64,000 nt of DNA from Ruminococcus flavefaciens (GCA_004554385.1 SFMO01000193.1:1-64000), one strand, 5' to 3'. Positions 49,867 to 59,785 are shown, counted from the first letter of the stretch. Program-made: numbers and translations. The notes: generated by a model from the letters alone, not told the origin.

Positions 49867-50633
49867 TATCTTCTTCTGACTGAAAGGAGAAGTCTGATAA
49901 GCTGAAGGATAGACGCAACAAGTCCTGCAACATATGTGAGAGCAGCTGCCTTGAGGACCTTTGCCGCATGAGGGACCTCATCGGGCTCAAGGATACCGTC
50001 ATTGGCAAGAGTTTTGAGTGCTCTGCTGCTTGCATCAAACTCTACAGGGAGAGTTACTGTCTGGAATATAACTACTGCTGCAAACATTGCAATAGAAAAG
50101 TAAATAAGGATAGTTCCGATAGTAAGACTGCTGAGAACAACTCCAAGTATAAGGAGCAGATACCAGAAATGTGAGCAGAAACTTGTTACAGGAACAAGGG
50201 AGCTTCTGATAACGATAGGACGATAGTTTTCAGCATGCTGACAAACGTGACCGCACTCATGTGCCGCAACACCGATAGCTGCAACGGAACGCTGTCCGAA
50301 TGTTGAGTCGGAAAGTCTTACAACATTTGCCTTAGGATCGTAATGATCGCTGAGGCTGCCCTTTACATGCTCTATCCGGACATGCTGAAGACCGTTTGCA
50401 TCAAGTATCATTCTTGCCACCTGATCCGCTGTAAGTCCTCTTGAATTGGGTATCCTGCTGTACTTCTTGAAGGTGGAAGAAACATTGATCTGTGCTATGA
50501 GCGGTAATAAAAGTATCGCAAGATAAAGAATGATATAGATACCGATATGGTCGCTTGCAGCACGTGTTCCATAGCCGCCTCCGTAGTAGTGGTAATATCT
50601 TGCAAGTACCATAACCATATTCATGATATACAT
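49866..50633 (-). CDS. YugP-like zinc membrane metallopeptidase
   Basis: A 255-residue integral membrane protein of the DUF2 / neutral zinc metallopeptidase family. The zinc motif is GVAAHECGHVCQHAEN (HExxH variant HECGH). The second conserved region is LPVEFDASSRALKTL, whose Glu is the probable third ligand. Four hydrophobic segments are seen. The N-terminus is unusually rich in Tyr and Gly (YYHYYGGGYG). It lies between fmt and rsmB, as in many Clostridia. Its substrates are not known. Confidence 0.88.
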   Translation of the reverse strand: MYIMNMVMVLARYYHYYGGGYGTRAASDHIGIYIILYLAILLLPLIAQINVSSTFKKYSRIPNSRGLTADQVARMILDANGLQHVRIEHVKGSLSDHYDPKANVVRLSDSTFGQRSVAAIGVAAHECGHVCQHAENYRPIVIRSSLVPVTSFCSHFWYLLLILGVVLSSLTIGTILIYFSIAMFAAVVIFQTVTLPVEFDASSRALKTLANDGILEPDEVPHAAKVLKAAALTYVAGLVASILQLIRLLLSVRRR

Positions 50634-50645
50634 AATTATTCCTCC

Positions 50646-51575
50646 TTATCCGAGGATCTCGCCCTTTTCGAGCTTCTTTCCTCTGAGAAAGTCCTCTGTT
50701 TTCATGCGTTTTTTGCCCTCTGGCTGTACCTCGCGGAAGATAACGGCTTTTCCGTCGCCGCACTTCACCGCAAAGCTTGCCGTATCAACTACAGCGCCGT
50801 TTTCTGCACCGTCAAAGCTGCCCTGTGCTACCTCAGACCTGAACACCTTAAGGCGCTTGCCATCAAGCATAGTAAAGCCTGTGACACCGCGTATGGTATT
50901 GTGTACCTCTGCGGCAGACTTTGAGAAATCCAGTGCGCTCATCTCCTTGCGTATCATAGGAGAATAACAGCTGAGGCTGTCGTCCTGCACCTCGGGCTTC
51001 AATGTGCCTTTTTCAACGGCGTCTATTGTCTCCGCAAGCACCTCTCCGCCCATTGCGGAAAGTCTTGCATAGAGCTCCTCACAGGTCTCATTTTCGCCTA
51101 TTTCTGTGGCTCTCTTTATGAGCATATCCCCTGTGTCAAGTCCCTCGCTCATCTGCATAGATGTTACACCTGTCTCCTTCTCACCATTGAGGAGCACCCA
51201 GTTTATAGGTGCCGCTCCCCTGTACTTAGGCAGGAGCGATGCGTGGATATTGATACAGCCGTATTTCGGCAGCTCAAGTATCTCCTTAGGGAGTATCTGT
51301 CCGTAAGCTGTTACAACTATAAGGTCGGGGGATATTTCGCGGAGAATCCTCATGGACTCCTCTGCGTCGTCGCCCTTTCTCAGAGAAAGGGGCTGATAAA
51401 CGGGTATCCCGTATTCCTCTGCCGCAGCCTTTACGGGAGTCGGGATAAGCTTATATCCTCTGCCCTTCGGCTTGTCGGGCTGTGTGAACACTGCCGCTGT
51501 ATCATGGCTGCTCTCGGCAAGAGTGCGCAGACAGGGAACGGCAAAATCGGGAGTTCCCATAAATACTATTTTCAT
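50646..51575 (-). CDS. fmt: Methionyl-tRNA formyltransferase
   Basis: A 309-residue enzyme that formylates initiator Met-tRNA. Visible motifs are IVFMGTPDFAVPCL, VFTQPDKPKGRG, NIHASLLPKYRGAAPINW (with the formyl-transfer site) and a C-terminal tRNA-binding OB domain (GRKLKVFRSEV-like GKRLKVFRSEV). The start overlaps the def stop as TAATG. The def-fmt pairing couples formylation with its later removal. Confidence 0.96.
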   Translation of the reverse strand: MKIVFMGTPDFAVPCLRTLAESSHDTAAVFTQPDKPKGRGYKLIPTPVKAAAEEYGIPVYQPLSLRKGDDAEESMRILREISPDLIVVTAYGQILPKEILELPKYGCINIHASLLPKYRGAAPINWVLLNGEKETGVTSMQMSEGLDTGDMLIKRATEIGENETCEELYARLSAMGGEVLAETIDAVEKGTLKPEVQDDSLSCYSPMIRKEMSALDFSKSAAEVHNTIRGVTGFTMLDGKRLKVFRSEVAQGSFDGAENGAVVDTASFAVKCGDGKAVIFREVQPEGKKRMKTEDFLRGKKLEKGEILG

Positions 51576-52042
51576 TACTTAGTCTCCTCGGGTACGAAGA
51601 ATTCCTCAACTATCTCAGTGAAAACGTGACCGTCAAGGTGGTCGTTCTCATGGCACGTGCACTGTGCACCAAGCTCGGTGAAATCGCGCTCGAACCAGTT
51701 GCCGTTGCGGTCCTGAGCCTTTAAGTGACAGCTCATTGGTCTTGTTACATAGCCCCAGACATTCGGGCAGGAAAGGCAGCCCTCCTGGACTCTCTGCTTG
51801 CCCTCCTTCTTTGTTACCTCGGGGTTGATAGCCTCTATGCTGTCATTCTCATCAAGGTGCATGATGAATATCCTGCGGCATATTCCTATCTGAGGAGCAG
51901 CAAGTCCCACGCCCTCAGCCTTGTTGAGTGTCTCGTGCATATCGTCAAGAAGCTGTGCAAGCTTCTCGTCAAACTTCTCCACAGGCTTGCATACCTTATG
52001 GAGCATTTCATCCTTATCTGTTAAAATTCTTCTAAGTGCCAT
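51575..52042 (-). CDS. def: Peptide deformylase
   Basis: A 155-residue metalloenzyme that removes the formyl group from new proteins. All three motifs are present: GVGLAAPQIG, EGCLSCPNVWG (Cys ligand) and HENDHLDG (HExxH-like with Asn in place of the usual Tyr, His ligands kept). The ATG at 52042 after AAAGG is chosen; the longer frame overlaps priA and is not family-like. It lies 14 bases downstream of priA. Confidence 0.95.
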   Translation of the reverse strand: MALRRILTDKDEMLHKVCKPVEKFDEKLAQLLDDMHETLNKAEGVGLAAPQIGICRRIFIMHLDENDSIEAINPEVTKKEGKQRVQEGCLSCPNVWGYVTRPMSCHLKAQDRNGNWFERDFTELGAQCTCHENDHLDGHVFTEIVEEFFVPEETK

Positions 52043-52056
52043 TTTATCAATCCTTT

Positions 52057-54507
52057 TTAAACGCCCACATCGCCGTTCATATCGGCGTAAAGTGCGACGC
52101 CCTTCATTTCCTTCAGCTTTGCCGAATCCGTAAGGACTCCACTTATGAAGCCTCGCATTTCGGCGTTGTTCTTGCATTTCATTATTATCCTGTAGCGGTA
52201 CTTTCCGTTTATCCTTCCGTAAGAGCAGCGTACAGGTCCGAGAACTCTTACAGGAGTTTTTGGCTGAAGCTCTCTGAGCTTGCCGTTCATCAGCCGAAGC
52301 ACTGCATCTGCGCCAAGCCTTACGGATATATCCTCATTTCCCGAAAAGCAGAAAATGCACATATCACACAGGGGCGGAAATATCATTGCACGGCGGATGG
52401 CTATCTCCTCATTGTAGAAGCCCTTGTAGTCCTGGGCAGCTGCAAGATTCATGATGTAGTGCTCGGGGATAAAGGTCTGGAGTATTGCACGTCCCCTGCG
52501 CTGACCTCGTCCTCCGCGTCCGACAACCTGGGTTATCAGCGAAAAGGTGCGCTCGTAGCTTCGGAAATCTCCTGCATACAGAGCCTTGTCAACAGAGAGG
52601 ACTCCCACCAGCGTCACATTGGGGAAATCCAGTCCCTTGCCTATCATCTGTGTACCTATCATTATGTCGTATTTTCCGTCGCGGAAGTCCGTGAAGCTCT
52701 TCTCATAGGAATACCGTGAAAAAGTGGTATCAGCGTCCATTCTGAGTATCCTTGCCGACGGAAAGAATGTGGACAGCTCCTCCTCAAGCTTCTGGGTGCC
52801 GAAGCCCATATTTTTCAGATGCTTCGAACCGCAGCTCGGGCAGGTATCCACGGGTGGGCTGACGTAGCCGCAATAGTGGCACATCAGCTTGTCATTTTTC
52901 TTGTGATAAGTCAGCGGTACCGAGCAATTCGGGCAGTACACGGGCTGATAGCAGTCGCAGCAGCTTATGATGGTGTGATAGCCGCGCCTGTTCAGCAGCA
53001 GTATAGACTGCTCACCATTTTTCAGGTTAGCGCTTATCTCCGAAGCCAGTTTGCGGCTGAATTCAGTTCGGTTTCCCTCCTCGCGCTCAAGGTTCATATC
53101 TATGATGCTGACCTCGGGCAGCGGAGCATTGCCGTACCTCCCCTTCATTTCCAGCAGTCTGTACGCTCCCCTTTCGGCGAGGTAATAGCTCTCAATGGAG
53201 GGAGTTGCCGAAGCAAGCAGAAGTGCGGAATTGTGGAACGCACAGCGCTGCTTGGCTATGTCATGGGTAGTATATCTTGGTGAGCTGTCCGACTTGTAGG
53301 AGCGCTCACCCTCCTCATCGATGATGATTATTCCTATATTGCTGAGCGGAGCAAAAACGGCGCTTCTTGTACCTATTACTATGTCCGCATCGCCGCGCTT
53401 TATGCGCTTGTACTCATCGAGTCTCTGACCGAGAGAGAGACCGCTGTGGATAACGGCTACTCTTTCGCCGAAAAGGGAGCGGAAACGCTTCAGTATCTGC
53501 GGGGTAAGACCTATCTCGGGAATGAGAAGCATTGCCTGCCGTCCCATTTTCACCGTATCGTCTATGAGCTTTTCAAAGACGGAGGTCTTGCCGCTTCCTG
53601 TTACGCCGTGAAGGAGAAACACCGCAGGCTTTTTCTCTCTGAGCTGTGAGAGCACCTCATCGTGAGCTCTCTGCTGCTCCTCTGACAGAACAATATCCTC
53701 GGGACATCTTTTCTCCTCTGCGTCGCCTTCCACTCTTCTCAGCACCTCTGCCTCATACTCCTCGGCAGCTCCGTTTGCGCACAGCCGCTTCACCACTGAT
53801 TCGGTGACGCCGCACATATAAGCCGCCTCGCGTACAGCAGCAGAGCCATATTCACTGAGAAATGCCGCTACCTGCTTCTGCTTCGGAGTAAGGTCGAAGC
53901 TTTCGGGAGCGGTCATGTACTTATCTGAAAGGCGCACCATTCTCACTGCCGCATCGCCGACTGCCTGTCTGAACACATTATCAGAATCAAGAGCGCCTGC
54001 GTCACACAGCTCGTCAGGGAGCCGCCTTCCGTTATCGGCGATATGTTCCTCTATGAGCTGATTCAGCTCCTTATTGTCGGAGGCACATGCAAGGGCTTCA
54101 AGAAGCTCTGCTGCCTCGGGACACAGAGAGGCTGTATCCGTGAAATTCTTAACAAGCCTGAACGTCTCCTTGGTGCTGACGCTCATTGCAGGGGGAAGCA
54201 TTGCCTTAACCGCATCATAGTAGGTGCAGAAGGTCTGCTCCCTGAGATAGAGAGCGAGCCGCAGAAGCTCCTCAGAGACAACGGGTTCGTCGTCAACAAG
54301 AGAAACTATGGGCTTCAGACGGTCTTTACCGCTATCAGAAAGCTTCATTACAACGCCTATCCTGCGCTTATTTCCTTTTCCGAAGGGTACAAGCACCCGA
54401 CAGCCGCAGGCAGTTTTAGCCGCAAGCTTTTCGGGCACAGCATAGCTGAACAGCATATCAAATGAATAGGCTGTTCCGCTGACTGCTATCTCCGCTGTAA
54501 GGGGCAT
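52057..54507 (-). CDS. priA: Primosomal replication helicase PriA
   Basis: An 816-residue helicase that restarts stalled replication forks. An N-terminal DNA-binding domain is followed by the superfamily 2 helicase: Walker A FLLHGVTGSGKTSVFEKL, DEEGERSY (DEEG box) and LLASATPSIESY. Then come four zinc-binding cysteine pairs (CYQPVYCPNCSVPL, CHYCGYVSPPVDTCPSCG) and the GRGGRGQRRGRAI motif VI. The ATG overlaps the rpoZ stop (TAATG). The rpoZ-priA-def-fmt order is conserved in Firmicutes. Confidence 0.96.
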   Translation of the reverse strand: MPLTAEIAVSGTAYSFDMLFSYAVPEKLAAKTACGCRVLVPFGKGNKRRIGVVMKLSDSGKDRLKPIVSLVDDEPVVSEELLRLALYLREQTFCTYYDAVKAMLPPAMSVSTKETFRLVKNFTDTASLCPEAAELLEALACASDNKELNQLIEEHIADNGRRLPDELCDAGALDSDNVFRQAVGDAAVRMVRLSDKYMTAPESFDLTPKQKQVAAFLSEYGSAAVREAAYMCGVTESVVKRLCANGAAEEYEAEVLRRVEGDAEEKRCPEDIVLSEEQQRAHDEVLSQLREKKPAVFLLHGVTGSGKTSVFEKLIDDTVKMGRQAMLLIPEIGLTPQILKRFRSLFGERVAVIHSGLSLGQRLDEYKRIKRGDADIVIGTRSAVFAPLSNIGIIIIDEEGERSYKSDSSPRYTTHDIAKQRCAFHNSALLLASATPSIESYYLAERGAYRLLEMKGRYGNAPLPEVSIIDMNLEREEGNRTEFSRKLASEISANLKNGEQSILLLNRRGYHTIISCCDCYQPVYCPNCSVPLTYHKKNDKLMCHYCGYVSPPVDTCPSCGSKHLKNMGFGTQKLEEELSTFFPSARILRMDADTTFSRYSYEKSFTDFRDGKYDIMIGTQMIGKGLDFPNVTLVGVLSVDKALYAGDFRSYERTFSLITQVVGRGGRGQRRGRAILQTFIPEHYIMNLAAAQDYKGFYNEEIAIRRAMIFPPLCDMCIFCFSGNEDISVRLGADAVLRLMNGKLRELQPKTPVRVLGPVRCSYGRINGKYRYRIIMKCKNNAEMRGFISGVLTDSAKLKEMKGVALYADMNGDVGV

Positions 54508-54716
54508 TATTCGCTGATAGTCGGAGTTGTGCTGACTATCTTGCACTTGCCGCTTGCAAGCTCCTCAACAGCTGTCTTGACAGGCTTTTCCTCAATAGTT
54601 TCTCCGTTTTCGTAGAGTTCCTCCGTGATCTGTCTTGCGCGCTTTGCAACGGCGATAACGAGAGAGTAGCAGCTCTCGTTCTTTGTGATGATCTGGTTTA
54701 CTGCTGGTCTAAGCAT
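54507..54716 (-). CDS. rpoZ: RNA polymerase omega subunit
   Basis: A 69-residue subunit that assists assembly of RNA polymerase. It has the conserved LVIAVAKRARQI helix and an early RPAVNQII segment. It overlaps gmk by eight bases and priA by one, in the usual gmk-rpoZ-priA order. The tail after GKCKIV is not conserved. Confidence 0.92.
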   Translation of the reverse strand: MLRPAVNQIITKNESCYSLVIAVAKRARQITEELYENGETIEEKPVKTAVEELASGKCKIVSTTPTISE

Positions 54717-55314
54717 TTTTCAACACCTCATTTATAATATCTCCCGAGTAGTCCACCTTAAGCTGCTCTCCGCGGATAACTGCGAAGAAGTCGCTTATTG
54801 CGTCCTCAAGGGCGTCATTGACGATAACATAATCATATTTTTCAGCCTGAGAGATCTCCCAGGCAGCCTTGGAAACACGTTCCTCAATAACCTCATCGGT
54901 CTCGGTGCCGCGCTTTTTGAGTCTGCGGCGAAGCTCACTGACTGACGGAGGGACAATGAAAATAAATATAGCATCGGGACGCTTTTCGCGTATCTTCATA
55001 GCGCCCTGAGGCTCTATTTCAAGGATAACGTTGAGTCCCTGCTGAAGTCTGCCGTCCACCTCACTTGAAAGAGTACCATACAGGTTCTGGCAGTACTCTG
55101 CGTGTTCAATGAATTTGCCGTCAGCGATACGCTGTTCAAAGTCCTCGCGGGAAAGAAAGTGGTAATTCACACCGTCCTTTTCGCCCTCACGGGGAGCTCT
55201 TGTAGTTGCCGAAACAGACACTGCAAAGCTTTTATCCTTGAGTATCTCCTCCAGCATAGTTCCCTTTCCGCAGCCTGAAGGTGCGGAAAAAACAATAAGT
55301 CTGCCTTTATTCAT
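54709..55314 (-). CDS. gmk: Guanylate kinase
   Basis: A 201-residue enzyme that phosphorylates GMP to GDP. The P-loop is [15 protein letters not shown], and the GMP-binding region includes [22 protein letters not shown] and EYCQNLYGT; the lid contains [17 protein letters not shown]. The ATG at 55314 is chosen as giving the family N-terminus. It overlaps remA by eight bases, indicating coupling. Confidence 0.96.
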   Translation of the reverse strand: MNKGRLIVFSAPSGCGKGTMLEEILKDKSFAVSVSATTRAPREGEKDGVNYHFLSREDFEQRIADGKFIEHAEYCQNLYGTLSSEVDGRLQQGLNVILEIEPQGAMKIREKRPDAIFIFIVPPSVSELRRRLKKRGTETDEVIEERVSKAAWEISQAEKYDYVIVNDALEDAISDFFAVIRGEQLKVDYSGDIINEVLKNA

Positions 55315-55564
55315 CTTCGTCGGAACCTCCCGAACCATTTATTCTTGCTGCAAGAGTTTCCGTAATGAGTGAGGAGAGGATGATATGACCGCTGTCCATT
55401 ATCATAACGGCTCTTGTTTTGCGTCCGTAAGTTGCATCGACGGCTCTTCCGTCGTCGCGGGCCTCCTGAACGAGGCGCTTTATGGGAGCAGATTCAGGGC
55501 TCACAATAGTGACTATCCTGTCTGCTGAGACCATGTTTCCGTAGCCAATATTTATCAGTTTCAT
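55307..55564 (-). CDS. remA: RemA-like regulatory protein (DUF370)
   Basis: An 85-residue DNA-binding protein which in Bacillus activates biofilm matrix and osmoprotection genes. It matches the family from the start: [33 protein letters not shown] and [16 protein letters not shown]. The order yicC-remA-gmk is characteristic. An acidic tail (SGGSDEDE) ends the protein. Target genes in this organism are unknown. Confidence 0.92.
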   Translation of the reverse strand: MKLINIGYGNMVSADRIVTIVSPESAPIKRLVQEARDDGRAVDATYGRKTRAVMIMDSGHIILSSLITETLAARINGSGGSDEDE

Positions 55565-55568
55565 AGCC

Positions 55569-56450
55569 TTATTCTATATTCTGTATCTGCTCGCGGATCT
55601 TTTCGATCTCAGCCTTCATGTCCACAACGACCTTTGTGATGTTGAGATCCTGAGCCTTTGAGCCGATGGTATTTACTTCGCGGTTCATTTCCTGAACTAT
55701 GAAGTCCAGCTTTCTGCCCACAGCCTCATCACCTGCAAGCATTGTTTCCAGCTGTGAGATATGGCTTCTCAGGCGGACAGTTTCCTCGTCAACCGCGATC
55801 TTTTCTGCGAAAACAGCAGCCTCGGTAACAACTCTCTGCTCGTCTATGTCCTTACCCTCAAGGACCTCGCTGAGCTTCTTATACAGGCGGTTTCTGTAGT
55901 TCTCAACAGTTTTAGGTGAAAGCTCCTCCACCTTAGCCACCATACCGAGGATACCCTCAGCCTTTTCGGTGATGTCAGACTTCAGGCGCTCGCCCTCCAC
56001 CTGTCTCATTTCAACAAAGCGCTGGATAGCCTCTGAGGCAACTGCCGAAACGTCCTCCCAGACCTGTTCCTCGTCATCGGGAGTTTTCTGTATCGTAAAA
56101 ATATCAGGGAGCTTCATAAGCTTTGAAAGAGTGATGTCGTCCTCGACACCAAGCTCATCTGCGACACTTCTCAGTGCATCAACATAGCCCTGGGCAGCGC
56201 CCTTGTTTATAGCGATCTCTGTGTCCTTGCCCTCGATGTTGTTGATAGTGACAGAGACCTCCACCTTACCGCGGGAGATGCCTGTTTTAAGTAATGCCTT
56301 AAGCTTTTCATCTATATAACTATAAGTTCTCGGAACTCTTGAAGAATATTCATAATATCTATGGTTCACGGAGCGGATCTCAACAAGAATATCGCGTCCG
56401 TTAAGTATCTGCTGCGCTCTTCCGTAGCCCGTCATGCTTCTAAGCACCAT
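55569..56450 (-). CDS. YicC family stress-induced endoribonuclease
   Basis: A 293-residue protein with the YicC family ends: [10 protein letters not shown] at the start and [20 protein letters not shown] with EQIQNIE at the close. The central segment is helical and acidic. YicC proteins are endoribonucleases linked to stress and small-RNA turnover, possibly relevant beside Hfq and the YlbF-like protein in this window. The start is the ATG giving the conserved MTGYG near the N-terminus. It is first in the long minus-strand run ending at the spoVM-like gene. Confidence 0.92.
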   Translation of the reverse strand: MVLRSMTGYGRAQQILNGRDILVEIRSVNHRYYEYSSRVPRTYSYIDEKLKALLKTGISRGKVEVSVTINNIEGKDTEIAINKGAAQGYVDALRSVADELGVEDDITLSKLMKLPDIFTIQKTPDDEEQVWEDVSAVASEAIQRFVEMRQVEGERLKSDITEKAEGILGMVAKVEELSPKTVENYRNRLYKKLSEVLEGKDIDEQRVVTEAAVFAEKIAVDEETVRLRSHISQLETMLAGDEAVGRKLDFIVQEMNREVNTIGSKAQDLNITKVVVDMKAEIEKIREQIQNIE

Positions 56451-56500
56451 ATCGCCTGCTTTCCTGCATATATTTTTTCGCATAGATATGCTATTCTAAT

Positions 56501-56529
56501 ATTATAACATTATTCCTGCCAAAATGCAA
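56501..56529 (-). promoter_or_regulatory. Promoter of the yicC-remA-gmk run
   Basis: On the minus strand TTGCAT (56524-56529), 17 bases, TATAAT (56501-56506), about 50 bases before yicC. Confidence 0.65.
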
Positions 56530-56572
56530 GCATTTTTCGGAAAATATTGGCTGTCCCGAAACAGCATGACGC

Positions 56573-56604
56573 AAAAAAAGCTGCACAGCATAAGCCGTGC
56601 AGCT
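56573..56604 (-). terminator. Terminator of the GH48 gene
   Basis: Eight-base arms AGCTGCAC/GTGCAGCT with a 10-base loop lie 17 bases beyond the GH48 stop codon and are followed on the minus strand by a run of T. Confidence 0.85.
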
Positions 56605-56620
56605 TTAAATGTTTTATTGA

Positions 56621-59206
56621 TTATGCCTTAGTAGGATCGAGTGAAGTAACCTTCTTGAGGAGGTACTCCTGAATGCGGAGTGCGTCACCGGAAGTTACAC
56701 CGTCACCGTGCTCAGCAACGTCTGCGTTAGCAAGACCCTGCTCTGTGATAGCCTTAGCGTCAGAACCGCCGAGACCATACTTGTTCGGGTTAGCAAGGCT
56801 CTGCATGATAAGAACAACGTCAGACATATCTACGTCGTTATCGCAGTTAGCATCGCCCCAGAGCTTAGCTGCTACATCGCTGCCATTAGAAGAAGTTGTA
56901 ACAGTTGTAGTTGTTACAGCTGTAGTTGTTGAAGTTGTGGTTGTTGTAGTTGTTTCTGAAGTATCGCCGAGAGGCTTAACCTCAGGATAGAGGAGTGCCA
57001 TTGTACCGTAAGCAACGATAGCATCACCAGCATGCCAGAATCTGTGATACTGGAACTGGAAGTCCTTGATATCAACAACGCCGTCGCCGTTGTTATCCTC
57101 GCCCTTGCCCTCGTCGTACTTCTTAGCTTCCTGCCACATCTCATCCTTCTCGTAGTTCTTACGGATAGATGAGAATGTTGCGCCGGACTCGAGCTTAGAG
57201 CCATCAGGCATCTCGCCGCTGTAATCTGAAGGAATATAAACTTCCTCGTGGAATACTCTCTTAAGGCTTGGGTTGCAGTCTGTGAATGTGATACCTACCT
57301 CATCACGGCCCTCGTTGTACTGAGCAGAGAGAAGTCTGTTTGCAAGGTAGAGACCCTTTTCAGCAACAGATGTACCTTCCACTGAAGCATACTTAGGATC
57401 TACGCCCTTAGCCTTTGCATAGTAGATAAGTGTGTTACAGAGTGAGGATACGCATCCAACGTCTCCCTGGCCGTAACCACCAATCTTACATGTAAGCTTC
57501 TGGTTGCCGTTCTCGTTGTATGTACCTGTCCATGTGTCAGGTGTGCATGTATAATCTGTATCGCTGCTGCCCCAGTCAAGAGTTGATGGGATGCAGTAAG
57601 CGTACTTGTTACCGTCAGCATCTGTGTAATCGAAGTGTGTATTCTCTTCGAACCAGTTGATCCATCTCTCAAGGAGCTTATCAAGTGCCTCGTCGAGAGC
57701 GAGTCCACCGTACTTCTGACCGGACTTATCGCCGTTCTTAGTTACATAGTAGTAGAGCTCGCAGAGACGCTGTGTTGACCATACCTGGTTACCGATCCAG
57801 TGGTTTGAACCAGGATCTGCGTATACAGGATGTGGAACGTAAGCCATATCATAGAATGTAGCGTGGCCTGAAGGATACTCCTCATAACGACCTCTCCAGC
57901 TGTTTGTACAACCACCAGCGAAAGGACCGTCTACAGACTGGAGCCACTGATACATTTCGATCTGTCTCTTGAGAGACTCCTTGTAGTCAGTGTCAGCATC
58001 CTTAGCCTTCATACCGCTGTTGATGCCCTCATCATAGAGAAGAGCGTAAGCAGCGAGAGGATTCTGATAGAACTGATGTGAGTGTGAGCAGCCGATCTGC
58101 CAAGCCCATGTATAGTCCTTGAGAGCTCCGCCCCAAGCTGTGTACCAAGCCATGAGATAGTGCTTGGAATCCATGCCTGCTGAAGAAGAAGTGATCTTTG
58201 TATCCTTGCCGATAGCCTTGTAGTACTTATCGAACATATCGTTACGGCACTGGTCGCCCATCTTACCTGCAAGACCTGAAACCTCACCGCAGTCTACACC
58301 GTTCTGGTTAGCGAAGTAGATAGCGTGGATACAACGATCCTCAGCGTCAGGAGCGTTAGTGAAGGAGTACTGCGCAGGTACCTTGCCGATACCGTTGAAG
58401 ATAGCCTTGATACCATTGCCCTCGTTGCTGCTGGAGCTCTTCATACCCCACTTGAGTTCCTCAAGACAAGGAGCTGGAACAGTCTCGAAACAAGACTCCT
58501 GCTCACCTCTCTGGAAGGTATTGATGAATGTAAACTTGCCCTCACCTGATGTGCCCTTGCTGAAGCCGTACCAGTCGTCAACGTCAGCGAGCCAGTTCAT
58601 GAGGTAGTAGCCGTTATCACTGCCATAAGCAGACTTGAATGTATCGAACATCGGGTTGATAGCGTCGCCGCCGACCTGCTTTGCAGGGTACTGGCTTGGG
58701 AGGTCACACTCTTCAGCTGAATCAGCCTTGAGTCTCTGCTGCTGCCAGATAGAGCTGTACTTAACGTCAGTTCTGTTTGCAGCCTTTGACCAGCCTGGGA
58801 TCATAGCTTCCATTGTGTTCCAAGCCTTAGCGATATCGCCTGTTGAGCCTTCGATAACGTTGTTCTTAACGAGAACATCGTGCATAGCAGCCATCCATAC
58901 GATGTATGACATAGCCTCTGAAGTTGTCTCATGACCGTAGTCAGGAGCCTCAACGATGAAAGTCTCCTTTGAATGGTAAGGGATTCCAAAGCCTGAACCG
59001 TTGGTCTGCTTGCTGAGGTAGCCGTTTGCCTGACCGTTTGTTACAACATCATCGTAGAGTGATGAGAACATCTCAGCATAAGAACCGTTTGACTTAGCAG
59101 CTTCTGAAGTTGTAGCAGCTGAAGCCATAGCCGGCATTACAGCTGTAGCAGACATTGCAGCAGCAAGAACGCCTGCTGCGAGAGCCTTATTCTTTTTGCT
59201 TATCAT
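56621..59206 (-). CDS. Family 48 cellulase (processive exoglucanase) with dockerin
   Basis: An 861-residue secreted cellobiohydrolase that degrades crystalline cellulose from reducing chain ends, the key enzyme of clostridial cellulosomes. A signal peptide (residues 1-31) precedes the GH48 domain of about 640 residues. The proposed catalytic acid is the Glu in DYGHETTSEAMSY; GSNHWIGNQVWS and YMAWYTAWGGALKDYTWAWQ-like aromatic tunnel segments follow. Next come a Thr-rich linker (ETTTTTTTSTTT) and a divergent dockerin (GDANCDNDVDMSDVVLIM, then HGDGVTSGDALRIQEYLL). The dockerin differs in sequence class from the two NAVDAS-type dockerins elsewhere. Codon choice is strongly biased, suggesting high expression. 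It is a single-gene transcript. Confidence 0.96.
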   Translation of the reverse strand: MISKKNKALAAGVLAAAMSATAVMPAMASAATTSEAAKSNGSYAEMFSSLYDDVVTNGQANGYLSKQTNGSGFGIPYHSKETFIVEAPDYGHETTSEAMSYIVWMAAMHDVLVKNNVIEGSTGDIAKAWNTMEAMIPGWSKAANRTDVKYSSIWQQQRLKADSAEECDLPSQYPAKQVGGDAINPMFDTFKSAYGSDNGYYLMNWLADVDDWYGFSKGTSGEGKFTFINTFQRGEQESCFETVPAPCLEELKWGMKSSSSNEGNGIKAIFNGIGKVPAQYSFTNAPDAEDRCIHAIYFANQNGVDCGEVSGLAGKMGDQCRNDMFDKYYKAIGKDTKITSSSAGMDSKHYLMAWYTAWGGALKDYTWAWQIGCSHSHQFYQNPLAAYALLYDEGINSGMKAKDADTDYKESLKRQIEMYQWLQSVDGPFAGGCTNSWRGRYEEYPSGHATFYDMAYVPHPVYADPGSNHWIGNQVWSTQRLCELYYYVTKNGDKSGQKYGGLALDEALDKLLERWINWFEENTHFDYTDADGNKYAYCIPSTLDWGSSDTDYTCTPDTWTGTYNENGNQKLTCKIGGYGQGDVGCVSSLCNTLIYYAKAKGVDPKYASVEGTSVAEKGLYLANRLLSAQYNEGRDEVGITFTDCNPSLKRVFHEEVYIPSDYSGEMPDGSKLESGATFSSIRKNYEKDEMWQEAKKYDEGKGEDNNGDGVVDIKDFQFQYHRFWHAGDAIVAYGTMALLYPEVKPLGDTSETTTTTTTSTTTAVTTTTVTTSSNGSDVAAKLWGDANCDNDVDMSDVVLIMQSLANPNKYGLGGSDAKAITEQGLANADVAEHGDGVTSGDALRIQEYLLKKVTSLDPTKA

Positions 59207-59354
59207 TGTTTTTTACCCCTCTCTGATAGTATAGGTTTAAAAATGGTTAATTGCCCCTTCAATGCGAAATTTCGGGGGCGCATACGAAAATACTTCGTAC
59301 ACTGTGTGTATTTTCACGCAGACTACACACAATTCTCAAACTATTTTCAAGATA

Positions 59355-59383
59355 ATTATATCCCACGTTTCAGTTTGTGTCAA
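59355..59383 (-). promoter_or_regulatory. Consensus promoter of the GH48 gene
   Basis: On the minus strand TTGACA (59378-59383), exactly 17 bases, TATAAT (59355-59360). It gives a leader of about 140 bases that includes the inverted repeat GAAAATAC/GTATTTTC (around 59285-59315) before AGAGGGG and the ATG. Confidence 0.8.
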
Positions 59384-59712
59384 CAGTTTAGGTTGTTTTA
59401 CCATTTGGCCAAAGTCATTTTTGTTGCAATGCACACAATAGCAAATCCATTTTTGTACATTTTGTCCACCTTAAAAATATCCGAAAAACCGCAACTATTA
59501 ACGAAATATTAACAAGTTTCGTTCACGAACTTTTTCTGCAAACATTCATCTCAAACTCAATAATCTCTCACAAAATCCACACACTTCGGCTATAATATTT
59601 ACTTAGTCACACTTGCGCCCTCTGTCGGAAGTCTTTGGGCATTATCACTGGAATTAACATTTAATTCATATTTTGTTAATCTCCTGTTAATATTATTCTG
59701 CGATAATATATC

Positions 59713-59742
59713 AGTATGCTATACTGGGTAATAGTATACTAT
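59713..59742. promoter_or_regulatory. Palindromic operator candidates before the ABC operon
   Basis: A perfect 12-base palindrome ATAGTATACTAT (59731-59742) and the related AGTATGCTATACT (59713-59725) lie 18 bases apart, just before a TATAAT at 59745-59750. They look like paired binding sites for a dimeric regulator. The rest of 59384-59785 is AT-rich with no gene or other feature recognised. Confidence 0.5.
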
Positions 59743-59785
59743 TTTATAATAAAAATTGATTTTTAAGATCAGAAAGGAGTGCCTC

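Noticed and set aside
52057..52177. Longer N-terminus for peptide deformylase reaching into priA
   Set aside because: The extra 45 residues are basic shadow of priA; a good ATG with AAAGG gives the family N-terminus.
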